Of a stretch of 64,000 nucleotides of DNA, positions 43,747-51,569 are shown in pieces. The stretch is from JAPSGB01 sp963775185. GTDB lineage: Bacteria > Myxococcota_A > Polyangia > Polyangiales > Polyangiaceae. Position 1 is the stretch's first letter; each line of letters opens with the position of its first letter. Under the pieces are notes generated by a model that was not told where the DNA came from, ran no database searches, and saw only the letters and a list, made by a program, of their open reading frames with translations. The DNA lies in contig CAVZIE010000015.1 in assembly GCA_963775185.1 (NCBI GenBank), forward strand, positions 62,001-126,000. The letters are read 5' to 3'. A program made the position numbers and the translations under genes.

Positions 43747-44391
43747 ATGGACTTCATCCACATCGACCGACTGGAGCTCGAATGCATCGTCGGCGTCAGA
43801 CCTCGCGAGCGCCATCGCAAACAACCGGTGCGACTCGACGTCGTCCTTGGCCTGGACGTGTCGCGCGCCGGCCGCACCGGACGCATCGTGCTCACCTGCG
43901 ACTACGATCGCGTCGCCAGCGAGACCACGACGCTGCTGCGCTTCCGTGAGTACAAGCTGATCGAAGTCGCGACGGAGGAGCTCTCTGCGATGCTGTTCGG
44001 CCTGCATCCGCCGCTGGAGAGCGTCGAGCTCCGGCTCGAGAAACCGGCTGCACTGCGCGGTCTGGCGCGCAGCGCTTCGGTCCAGATCACGCGAAAGCGA
44101 GCGGATTTCCCCCGGCGCCAGATCTCGACCGCGTACGGCGAGCTCGAGGTGCTGCTCGAGACGCACGAGGCGGGCCTGTATCTGGTGCACGTGGACCCGG
44201 CGCGCGAGCTGCCGGTCTGCGACGGAGCGCGCCGCGAGCTCGAGTGGACCGTGAGCGGCGAGCTGACGCCCGAGGTCGGCGCCCACGACGCCCACGTCGT
44301 GTGGGCGGAAGGTCGAAGCCGCACGTACGTGAACCGCACGTCGGAGCGCGCGACGTTGTTCTGCTGTGCCAGCCCTCCGCTCGCCAAGTAG
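43747..44391 (+). CDS. folB: Dihydroneopterin aldolase FolB fused to a C-terminal cupin-like domain
   Basis: A 214-residue protein. Residues 1-117 match FolB: FIHIDRLELECIVGVRPRER at the start, DYDRVASETTTLL, YKLIEVATEELSAMLF, and VELRLEKPAALRGLARSASV at the end, where the Lys serves aldol chemistry. FolB is normally about 120 residues. Here a further 95 follow (QISTAYGELEVLLETHEAGL ... LPVCDGARRELEWTVSGEL ... RSRTYVNRTSERATLFCCASPP), beta-rich and resembling a one-domain cupin, but lacking a clear metal-binding His cluster. The ATG at 43747 is chosen because upstream sequence is not FolB-like. Confidence 0.85.
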   Translation: MDFIHIDRLELECIVGVRPRERHRKQPVRLDVVLGLDVSRAGRTGRIVLTCDYDRVASETTTLLRFREYKLIEVATEELSAMLFGLHPPLESVELRLEKPAALRGLARSASVQITRKRADFPRRQISTAYGELEVLLETHEAGLYLVHVDPARELPVCDGARRELEWTVSGELTPEVGAHDAHVVWAEGRSRTYVNRTSERATLFCCASPPLAK

Positions 44392-44461
44392 CCGTTGTTC
44401 GAGGGCTTTTCCCTGTCGCTAGAACGGCGGCGCGTTTGCCGTAGAATGCGACCCGCGAGCC

Positions 44462-44566
44462 ATGGAACCGACACCGGACACGAAGCGTCGGAAGGGCGCC
44501 GACGCCAGCGTGAAGCCGAGCGAGCCGCGCATCCAGATCGCACCGGACATTCGGGAGGATGCGTGA
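44462..44566 (+). CDS. Possible 34-residue peptide upstream of the acyltransferase
   Basis: ATG at 44462 opens MEPTPDTKRRKGADASVK..., ending IREDA with TGA at 44564-44566, four bases before the ATG of the acyltransferase gene. The residue mix is balanced and acidic/basic, unlike the Arg-rich shadows around it. The spacing suggests translational coupling. It may be a leader peptide or chance; no ribosome binding site is obvious. Confidence 0.35.
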   Translation: MEPTPDTKRRKGADASVKPSEPRIQIAPDIREDA

Positions 44567-44570
44567 GCCC

Positions 44571-45744
44571 ATGCCCACGATCCCCGACCTGGGCGGCGCG
44601 CCGTCGCGCGAGACGGCGTTTCCGCACGACACCATCCCCGCGCCTCCGCCTGCCGAGCACGACGACGACTGACAGCGTCCGGCGACGCGACGAGCCGGGG
44701 CTCGACGTCTACCGCGGCTTGGCCGTGCTGCTCATGTTCGTGGTGCACGCCTACCGGCTGGAGCCGGGGCAGCCGCTGCGCGGGATCGGGGAGCGCACGC
44801 TCGCCGCGCTACTCTGGGGCGAGCCGTACATCGCCGCGTCGTTCCTGTTCGTCGTCGGCATGAGCCTGGTGCTGTCGCGCGAGCACGCCCGCGCGAGCAG
44901 CGCCAAGTGGCTGGCACGGCTCGCGCGGCGCGCGGCCGGTCTGCTCGCGTTGTCGATGCTGCTGTTCATCGCGCACTACGGCTTCGAGCTGCCGGACCTG
45001 CTCGTCTCGTCCGGCATCCTGTCGGCAATCGCGGGCGCTGTCGTGCTGACCGGCGCGTGCCTCGTGACGGCGCGGAGCGTCCTGTGGCTCACCGTCGCGT
45101 CGATGGCGATCGTCGGCGTCACGGCGTGGCTCGATCACACCCACGCCGCGGTCTCCGGGCTGAACGCCGGCCCCGGCGGCATGTTCCCGTTGCTCGCTTT
45201 CGCGTGCTGGGGCGCGCTGGTGTGCATCGCATACCGGCGGCACGGCGCCCGCGCGCTCGGCGTCGCAACGGCGCTCGCCGCCGTCGTGACCGCGGCGGCG
45301 CTCGCGACGCGCGCGCCGTGGACCACGCTCCAGACCTCCTACTACGCCGATCGCGGCGGCGAGGTCGCGCTGCTGCACCTCGCGGCGCATCCAGCCGGCG
45401 CGCTCGAACCGATGGACTTCTGGAATCACTCCGCAGTGGGCGCGCTCGGACTGTCCTTGCCGCTCGCCGCCACGACGTGGCTCGTCGTCGGCAACGGCAC
45501 GCGCATCGTGGCGCTCGGCGTAACGGTTCCACTCGAGCTGGTCGGGCGCCACGCGCTCGCCGCCTACGTGATGCACCTGGTGCTGCTCGGCGCCCTCGAT
45601 CTCGGCGGCGTGTTTCCGCCGACCGCGGCGTGGACCTGGGCGCTGGTCGCCGGCCTGTTCGCCCTCGCGACGCTGCTGGCGGTCGTGCTCGAACGACGGC
45701 CGAACGCCGCGCGCTATCAGTCGAGCGAGAGCGTCGCGCGGTAG
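44571..45744 (+). CDS. Membrane acyltransferase, heparan-alpha-glucosaminide N-acetyltransferase-like (single +1 frameshift)
   Basis: The body matches the HGSNAT/DUF1624 family: GLDVYRGLAVLLMFVVHAYRL, then about nine more helices including YIAASFLFVVGMSLVLSREHA and LVGRHALAAYVMHLVLLGAL, a plausible membrane enzyme moving acetyl groups to sugars. The helical frame has no good start: upstream it turns Arg-rich. A natural start, MPTIPDLGGAPSRETAFPHD at 44571 behind GGGAGG, is one frame off and meets TGA at 44670 exactly where GACGACGACTGACAGC leads into DSVRRRDEPGLDVY. One extra T restores HDDDDSVRRRDEP and a 390-residue protein. Substrate unknown. Confidence 0.72.
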
Positions 45745-46559
45745 ACCGCCAGGATGTACAGCGGCACGTGATAGCCGTGCAGCCCGTACTCCTGGTCGAG
45801 GAAGCTGCCGCCCGGCTTGCCCACGACCTGCAACAGGAACAGATCCGAGTTGTGGTGCCGCGGGCTCACCAGACCCGGCCGCGTGCCATAGACGAAGCCG
45901 ACGTGCAGCTCGTTCTTGCGCGTGCCGTCCTTCGGGATGTTCATCCAGCGCACGTACGGCCCGATTGCGCCGAAATCGCGGTGGCGGAAGAACAGCGTCG
46001 CCTCGTCCTTGTTCAGCCAGCCGCCGTCGTGGATATTGGCGTGAAACCAGTCGAACGTGTCGTCCTGCCGGTCCTCGTAGCGGCGTGTGAACGTGTTCAG
46101 CAGGAACATGAAGTCGAGGGGCACGACCAACCGCACGCGGCCCTCCCCGTAGCCGAAGCCTTGCGCGTCGAACTCGCCGGCGCTCTCGCGATCGCGGCGG
46201 GCAGCGCCCGTCCGCGACTGCCCGGAGGCGAACGACAGATTCCGGTACACGCGCCGGTAGCCCGCGCTGGCGCCGAAGGTGAACAGGAACACGCGCGCGT
46301 CGATGTTCATGCTGCCGTCGGCGTAGGGCAGGCTCAGGATGCCGCTCGCGCGGGTCTGCAGCATGCTCATGCCCGGCTCGAGATCCGAGCGGTTCTCGAG
46401 GCTCAGCTGCGAGCCGACGGTGTACGCGTCCAGGTGCGCGTAGTTGCCCGGCGCCGGCGGATTGAGAAAATAGTCGCGCGGTAGCTCGGCCTTCGCGACG
46501 CCCGCGACAAGCACCCACGCCACGCACGCCGAGAGCGCGATGCCAACCCCTCTTTGCAC
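45717..46559 (-). CDS. Exported protein, possible outer-membrane barrel
   Basis: A 280-residue protein with a signal peptide (IALSACVAWVLVAGVAKAELP, cleavage after AKA). The mature part is aromatic- and strand-rich: SQLSLENRSDLEPGMS, ARVFLFTFGASAGYRRVYRNLSF, RVRLVVPLDFMFLLNTFTRRYED, LHVGFVYGTRP and a final LYILAVYRATLSLD. The alternating pattern fits an outer-membrane beta-barrel. No family recognised. Its 3' end overlaps the convergent acyltransferase by 28 bases. Confidence 0.65.
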   Translation of the reverse strand: MQRGVGIALSACVAWVLVAGVAKAELPRDYFLNPPAPGNYAHLDAYTVGSQLSLENRSDLEPGMSMLQTRASGILSLPYADGSMNIDARVFLFTFGASAGYRRVYRNLSFASGQSRTGAARRDRESAGEFDAQGFGYGEGRVRLVVPLDFMFLLNTFTRRYEDRQDDTFDWFHANIHDGGWLNKDEATLFFRHRDFGAIGPYVRWMNIPKDGTRKNELHVGFVYGTRPGLVSPRHHNSDLFLLQVVGKPGGSFLDQEYGLHGYHVPLYILAVYRATLSLD

Positions 46560-46599
46560 CCACTCACGCTAGGCGATCCGCGGCGATCCGCGAAGCGAA

Positions 46600-47190
46600 T
46601 TATGGTCGCCGCTGGATGATGCGTAGCTCGACCGGGAAGGCGACGTCCTTCCGGACATGCCCGCGTACCCACCCGCGCCCGACAGCCTCCATGCGCTCGG
46701 GCGACACGTGACGCGTCTGCCAAAGGTAACGGAACACGGCGTCGGCCCGCGCCTGGCTGCGCGCGATCCCGCGACGGATCCGCGCCGGCTCGCCGCCGTC
46801 GGGGCGCGAGCTGAAGCACTCGATGCGCAAGAGCTGGACGCCCGGGCGCGCGTGCATCAGCGCGGCCACGGCGTCGAGCACCGCGCGCGTCGACGGCGCC
46901 GGCAGACGCTCGAGCGGATGCGCCACGATGGCCGTCCGGGTCGCGATGTGCGTGCCGCGGCAGTCGAGCCACGCCGCGGCGTCCGGTGCTGGCGCGCACG
47001 GCGGGGCGCCAGATCCGCTTGGCCGGGCCGGCGCGGAATCCCGGGGCGCGGGCGGCCGGGACGGCGGATGCAAGCGTCCAACCGCGAGCGCGGCCTGCAT
47101 TGCGCCGGGGTCGGCGTCCGCCGGAGCTCGCGTCGCGGCACACGCGGGGCACGCGCCGGCCAGCGCCAGGACAGCGATCGAGAGTCGCAT
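46600..47190 (-). CDS. OmpA-like domain protein
   Basis: A 196-residue protein with a lipobox-type leader (LSIAVLALAGACPAC). After a Pro/Ala/Arg linker comes an OmpA/MotB C-terminal-like domain: LDAVAALMHARPGVQLLRIECFSSRPDG, then RIRRGIARSQARADAVFRYL and VSPERMEAVGRG. Such domains bind peptidoglycan; the canonical NxxLSxxRA motif is divergent here (RGIARSQARADAV). The linker contains a sequence matching the dispersed REP repeat (47022-47040), read in frame. ATG at 47190 is chosen because the leader begins there. Confidence 0.75.
   Translation of the reverse strand: MRLSIAVLALAGACPACAATRAPADADPGAMQAALAVGRLHPPSRPPAPRDSAPARPSGSGAPPCAPAPDAAAWLDCRGTHIATRTAIVAHPLERLPAPSTRAVLDAVAALMHARPGVQLLRIECFSSRPDGGEPARIRRGIARSQARADAVFRYLWQTRHVSPERMEAVGRGWVRGHVRKDVAFPVELRIIQRRP
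47022..47040 (-). repeat. Degenerate REP-like copy inside the OmpA-like gene
   Basis: Minus strand ATTCCGCGCCGGCCCGGCC matches the core repeat with about two mismatches. It lies in the Pro/Arg linker of the OmpA-like protein, giving RDSAPARP. Confidence 0.5.
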
Positions 47191-47339
47191 CGACAGATCC
47201 TGTGTTATCGCCCGCCCGCGCGCGCGTCCACGGCACCGCGTAGCGACAACCCTGGAAATCGAGGGAATGTCGAGGTTACACTTCGCCGCGCAGCGCACAT
47301 GCGCGCCGTATGCGCGCCGTTCGCGCCCCGAGAGGTACC

Positions 47340-48230
47340 ATGTCGATCCCCGAGAAACAGCCGGTCCGCGTCATGTTGCGCTTCGCGGCGGTAGCGTTCG
47401 CGCTCGCGATCCTTTCCCTCGCCAGCGTGGCGCTCGCCAGCGGGCGCGTCCAGTGGACGAACACGCACCCCAAGGAGCGCGACGGCGAGTCCTGGCATCT
47501 GGAGGTGAAGATCTTCCTCGCGCGCGCGCCCGCCGTGCCGCACATCCCGGTGAAGTTCGAGTTCAAGCCGACCGCGTACTACGAGCGCGACATGGTCGAC
47601 GGCGACAAGATCGTGGAGCGCAAGGTCCCGCTGACGAACAACCAGGACATCATCGAGGACGTGGACATCGGCTTTCTGGATCCGTCGGACGGCAAGATCC
47701 AGGCGCGCACCAAGTTCTCCTTCAAGATCACCCGCGCCCACGGCTTCGAGGCCGGCGAGTACAAGGTGACCATCCGCGACGCGCGCAACGGCAGCCTCAT
47801 CGGCACGCCCACCCATCTGGTGCTCGACGGCGAGAACAAGGCGATCGACCGCCGCACCATGGTCTTCTCGGGCAACGACAAGCCGAAGAAGAAGAAGACC
47901 GAGATGAAGCAGGTCGACCGCAACGGCGACGTCAAGGACGACACCGGCAGCGGCGGCGACAAGGGCGACAAGGGCGACGACAGCGCGGCTTCCGACGGCG
48001 ACAGCAGCGGCGACAAACCCGCGGCCGACAAGCCCGCGACCGACGACACCGGCGCCGGCTCCGACGACTCCTCCGGCGACAACGGCGCGCATGGCGGCCC
48101 GCCGCCGATCAAGGAGAAGCCCGGCTGCAACTGCCGCATGGAGCGCACGAGCACGCCCGCCGATCCAGCGGCGTGGCTCGCTCCGCTCGGGCTGCTGTTC
48201 GCGTTCGGTCTGCGCCGCAAGCGCCGCTAG
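47340..48230 (+). CDS. Surface protein with MYXO-CTERM sorting signal
   Basis: A 296-residue exported protein. The N-terminal signal (FAAVAFALAILSLASVALASG) precedes a beta-sandwich-like domain (VQWTNTHPKERDGESWHLEV, HIPVKFEFKPTAYYERDM, EDVDIGFLDPSDGKI). Then comes a hydrophilic Asp/Ser/Gly/Lys tract (DDTGSGGDKGDKGDD) and a typical MYXO-CTERM tail: Cys in CNCRMERTSTPADP, helix WLAPLGLLFAFGL, then RRKRR. The tail is expected to be processed for surface attachment. Function of the domain unknown. Confidence 0.85.
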   Translation: MSIPEKQPVRVMLRFAAVAFALAILSLASVALASGRVQWTNTHPKERDGESWHLEVKIFLARAPAVPHIPVKFEFKPTAYYERDMVDGDKIVERKVPLTNNQDIIEDVDIGFLDPSDGKIQARTKFSFKITRAHGFEAGEYKVTIRDARNGSLIGTPTHLVLDGENKAIDRRTMVFSGNDKPKKKKTEMKQVDRNGDVKDDTGSGGDKGDKGDDSAASDGDSSGDKPAADKPATDDTGAGSDDSSGDNGAHGGPPPIKEKPGCNCRMERTSTPADPAAWLAPLGLLFAFGLRRKRR

Positions 48231-48253
48231 GCGTGTCGGGGGCGCCCGCTCCC

Positions 48254-49417
48254 TCAGCCGCAGCGTTCATCAACGTGGCGGCGAAGGACGGCGGCGCCGC
48301 TGGCAAGCTGGGCTTCCGGCGTGATCAGGCTCACGACGATGAACGGTTCGTCCTCGAAGTCGTAGAACCAGCCGGGCTGCACGAGCACGCCGTCGCGTTC
48401 GAGTAGATCGACGACCCAGCGCTCCTCGTCGGCGACGCGCGGTAGCCGCACGCATGCGTACCAGCCGCCTTCGGGCACAAGCACGCTGGCCGCCGACCCG
48501 GCGAGCGCGCCGATCAACGACTGCAGGTTCGCCCGCGAGCGCGCGCGGATGGCGTTCTCCACGGTGTGGCGCGTGGCGAGCAGACGCGGCAGCGCGAGCT
48601 GCACGGGCGTCGCGACGGACAGGTACGTGTCGGCGACGAGCTCGAGGCGCGCGAAGGCTTCGGCGACAAGCGCGTCGGGACCGCCGGCGCAGATCCACGC
48701 GAGCTTCATCTGCGGCAGCGCGGCAAGCTTGCTCAGGCCACCCAGGGAGAAGACCAGCGCGTCCGTCGCTTCGAGCGCGGTCGTCGCGCGCCGCGCATCG
48801 TCGGAGAGCGGGTAGCCCGCGAACACCTCGTCGGCGATCAGCGGCAGGCCGGTCGCGGCCAGGCGCGCCAGCTCGTCGCGCTTCACGTACGAGCCGGTCG
48901 GGTTGTTCGGGCTCACGACCAGCACGGCGCGCGTCCGCGGCGTGCGCGCGCGATCGAGCGAGTCGAAGTCGATGTGCCACGCGCCGTCGTAGGCGAGCCG
49001 GTACGGCACGAGGCGTACCGCGTCGAGCCGCGCCAGGTGCTCGAACAGCGGATAGCTCGGCTGCGGCACGAGCACCTCGTCCCCGGGATCGCACAGCAGC
49101 TTGAACAAGAAGCCGTACGCCTCGCTGGTGCTCGCGCACAGCGCCACGCGCTCCGGCACGAGCGCGATGCGCTGCTCTGTCCACCACTCGCTCACCGCCG
49201 CGCGCGCCGCGGCGAGCCCGAACGGCTCGGGCGCATACACGAGCGAACCCGGGTCGGCGAGCGCGGCCAGGATCTCCGCGCGCGCATAGGGCAGTCCGGC
49301 GCGGGTCGGGTTCGACAGCGTCAGATCGAGCACCGGCGCACGGGCGGCGCGCCGCGCCTCGAGCGCCAAGGCCAGCGCGTTCGGCTCGCGACGGATCCCG
49401 GTACGGGTGGACAGCAC
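48254..49417 (-). CDS. PLP-dependent aminotransferase, class I/II
   Basis: A 387-residue fold-type I enzyme. Landmarks: LDLTLSNPTRAGLPYA at the start, STSEAYGFLFKLLCDPGDEVLVPQPSYPLFEHLA for cofactor phosphate and substrate, VVSPNNPTGSYVKRDEL with the Asn that contacts PLP, and the Schiff-base Lys in SLGGLSKLAALPQMKLAW near residue 227. The C-terminal VLVQPGWFYDF resembles alanine/aspartate aminotransferase-like proteins. Donor and acceptor cannot be predicted. Divergent from the TraB-family gene (31 bases between starts). Confidence 0.9.
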   Translation of the reverse strand: MLSTRTGIRREPNALALALEARRAARAPVLDLTLSNPTRAGLPYARAEILAALADPGSLVYAPEPFGLAAARAAVSEWWTEQRIALVPERVALCASTSEAYGFLFKLLCDPGDEVLVPQPSYPLFEHLARLDAVRLVPYRLAYDGAWHIDFDSLDRARTPRTRAVLVVSPNNPTGSYVKRDELARLAATGLPLIADEVFAGYPLSDDARRATTALEATDALVFSLGGLSKLAALPQMKLAWICAGGPDALVAEAFARLELVADTYLSVATPVQLALPRLLATRHTVENAIRARSRANLQSLIGALAGSAASVLVPEGGWYACVRLPRVADEERWVVDLLERDGVLVQPGWFYDFEDEPFIVVSLITPEAQLASGAAVLRRHVDERCG

Positions 49418-49447
49418 GATGCGGGAGTATAGGCTGACCCACTGCCC

Positions 49448-50608
49448 ATGGCTTCATCCGGGAACGTCACGCGGATCGACCTCGGCGAACGCGAGTTGTT
49501 CATCGTGGGTACCGCCCACGTGTCGCAGAAGAGCGTGGAGGAGGTCGAGCGCACCATCGCCGAGCTTCGACCCGACACTGTCTGCGTCGAGCTCGACCGG
49601 ATGCGCCACGAGGCGCTCGTCGCCGACGGCCGCTGGCAACGTCTCGATCTCCAGGGCGCGCTCTCGGAGGGCAAGGCGTTGTTCCTGCTGGTCACGCTCG
49701 CGCTGTCGGCTTCGCAGAAGAAGCTCGGCGAGCGCCTGGGCGTCAAGCCCGGCGCGGAGCTACTGGCGGCAGTGCACGCCGCCGAGCGCGTCGGCGCGAA
49801 GCTCGTGCTCGCCGATCGCGACATCGAAGCCACGCTCCGTCGCAGCTGGCGGAACATGTCGCTCGCCAACAAGCTGCGCTTGTCGTTCATGCTCGTCGCG
49901 ACGCCCGCGGCCCTCGACCAGATCACCGAGGAGCAGATCGAGGAGCTCAAGCAGCGCGAGACCGTCGGCGGCATGCTCGAAGAGCTGGCGAAGGCCATGC
50001 CGCGCCTGAAGGGCACGCTCATCGACGAGCGCGATCGCTATCTGATGTCGTCGATCGAGGGCGCGCCCGGCAAGCGCATCGTCGCCGTGGTCGGCGCCGG
50101 CCACGTAAGCGGCATGCTGACGCACGTGGGCGAAGCCATCGACCGCGACGAGCTCGCGCGGATCCCGCCCCCCGGCGGCCTCGCCCGCGCCGCGCGCTAC
50201 GTGAAACCGGCGTTGTTCGTCGCGGCCACCGTCGGCGTGGTCGCCACGCGCGGCCCGGTCGGCCTGGCGCACGCCGCGTTCGTGTGGAGCACGACCACCA
50301 TGGGCGCCACCGCGATCGCGGCGCTGATCGCCGGCGCGCGCCCGGGATCGTTCGTCACCGCCACCGCCCTCGCGCCGCTCACCGCCCTCGGTCCGTCGCA
50401 CCTCGCCGGCACCCTCGCCGCCAAGCTCGAGGCGCGCTTGAATCCCGCCACCACGGAAGAACGCGCGCGCGTGCTCGGCGACATGCTCTCGCTCAAGCGG
50501 GCACGGAACAACCGCTTCACGCGTCCGCTACTCGTCGCCGCACTGACCGGCGGCGGTAGCGCGCTCGGCGGCTGGGTCGGCGTCGCGCGCCTGCTGATCG
50601 GCCTGTAG
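49448..50608 (+). CDS. TraB/PrgY family protein
   Basis: A 386-residue protein of the TraB/PrgY family, related by fold to the TIKI/erythromycin-esterase-like group. IVGTAHVSQKSVEEVERTI and DTVCVELDRMRHEAL near the start and VAVVGAGHVSGMLTHV later are the paired GTxHVS and GxxHV motifs. The last third has two to three membrane helices (PALFVAATVGVVATRGPVGLAH; SFVTATALAPLTALGPSHLAG). In enterococci PrgY inhibits peptide pheromone; the function in most bacteria is unknown. Complete and of normal length. Confidence 0.88.
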   Translation: MASSGNVTRIDLGERELFIVGTAHVSQKSVEEVERTIAELRPDTVCVELDRMRHEALVADGRWQRLDLQGALSEGKALFLLVTLALSASQKKLGERLGVKPGAELLAAVHAAERVGAKLVLADRDIEATLRRSWRNMSLANKLRLSFMLVATPAALDQITEEQIEELKQRETVGGMLEELAKAMPRLKGTLIDERDRYLMSSIEGAPGKRIVAVVGAGHVSGMLTHVGEAIDRDELARIPPPGGLARAARYVKPALFVAATVGVVATRGPVGLAHAAFVWSTTTMGATAIAALIAGARPGSFVTATALAPLTALGPSHLAGTLAAKLEARLNPATTEERARVLGDMLSLKRARNNRFTRPLLVAALTGGGSALGGWVGVARLLIGL

Positions 50609-50629
50609 ACCCGCGGCGGCCGAGCGCCT

Positions 50630-51493
50630 CTACATCCCGACGCGCGCGAGACCGACGCGCCCGTCCTTCACCGGCGGACACCAGAAGTAGCTTCCGGTCG
50701 CCGGGCGCGTGAAACGGAACAGCCCGTCCACCACGCCGTCTTCAAGCCCGGCCATGCGCCGGAGCACGCGCTCGTAGCGGTCGAGCGACTCGCCGTAGGC
50801 GATGAAGAGCAGCCCCTTCTCGCGGCGGTTGATGTACGGCATCGACCGCCGCACCATGAACGCGGGCGGGTCGTAGCTCTCCTGCGCCGAGCGCTTGACG
50901 TGGGCGTATTCCGGCGCGTCGCCCATCTCCTCGTTGTCGCTGCTGCGACGACCGACCATGTTGTCGCGATCCGCGGCGGGCTGGCGGGACAGCCAGCCGA
51001 GATCGTGCACCCAGCGCTGCACGGCGACGAAGCTCGAGCCGTCGGCGGCGATGGCCGCTTCGACCGCCGCGTCGTCCTTGGGGTTCTCGGTGCCGTCGAC
51101 GTACCCGGACAGGTCGCGCCCCTCCTGGTACTTGAAGAGCTCGACGTCGTCCGCGACGCGGTACGCATCGCCGAGGGCGACGCGCGCGCGCTCCGCGGCG
51201 TCGGCGACGACGCCGCGATCGGCACCGTGCAGCATCAGCCACAGCGCGCCCTGGGTGGACGGCACCGCGACGCCGACGCCCGGGAGCGCCGGGAACGGAC
51301 GTAGCCCCACGACCTCGGCGCCGAGGGCGGCGGCGAGCGGCGCGCCGATCCCGAGCAGGCTCGTGACCGGGTCCAGGTCGCGTGCGAGGGCCGACAGGCC
51401 GGCGCGCGGATCGCTTGCAGCGCGCAGGACGAACGTGACGGAGCGCGCCGTGGCGGGCACGGGAGCGAGCACGAGAGGTTGGTGGGTGGCCAT
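50630..51493 (-). CDS. DyP-type peroxidase
   Basis: A 287-residue heme peroxidase. The distal-side motif GYVDGTENPKDDAAV (GxxDG, catalytic Asp near residue 128) and the proximal His segment YAHVKRS are present, followed by RRSMPYINRREKGLLFIAYGESL and FWCPPV. The size fits class P/B DyP (YfeX-like), which are cytoplasmic; no Tat signal is seen. Oxidises dyes, porphyrins or phenols with hydrogen peroxide. ATG at 51493 (MATHQPL) is the natural start; the longer frame runs antisense to sthA. Divergent from sthA. Confidence 0.9.
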   Translation of the reverse strand: MATHQPLVLAPVPATARSVTFVLRAASDPRAGLSALARDLDPVTSLLGIGAPLAAALGAEVVGLRPFPALPGVGVAVPSTQGALWLMLHGADRGVVADAAERARVALGDAYRVADDVELFKYQEGRDLSGYVDGTENPKDDAAVEAAIAADGSSFVAVQRWVHDLGWLSRQPAADRDNMVGRRSSDNEEMGDAPEYAHVKRSAQESYDPPAFMVRRSMPYINRREKGLLFIAYGESLDRYERVLRRMAGLEDGVVDGLFRFTRPATGSYFWCPPVKDGRVGLARVGM

Positions 51494-51533
51494 GCCTGAC
51501 GATAGTCCCGTCGGGAGAAGCGGGAAGTCCCTG

Positions 51534-51553
51534 ATTCGCACCGGACCGGCATG
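51534..51553 (+). repeat. REP-like element, degenerate single copy
   Basis: ATTCGCACCGGACCGGCATG matches the core repeat with about three differences, in the divergent region between the DyP peroxidase and transhydrogenase genes, just upstream of the GTG at 51570. It may influence the sthA promoter or leader. Confidence 0.6.
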
Positions 51554-51569
51554 AGGTACCATCCGGCTC

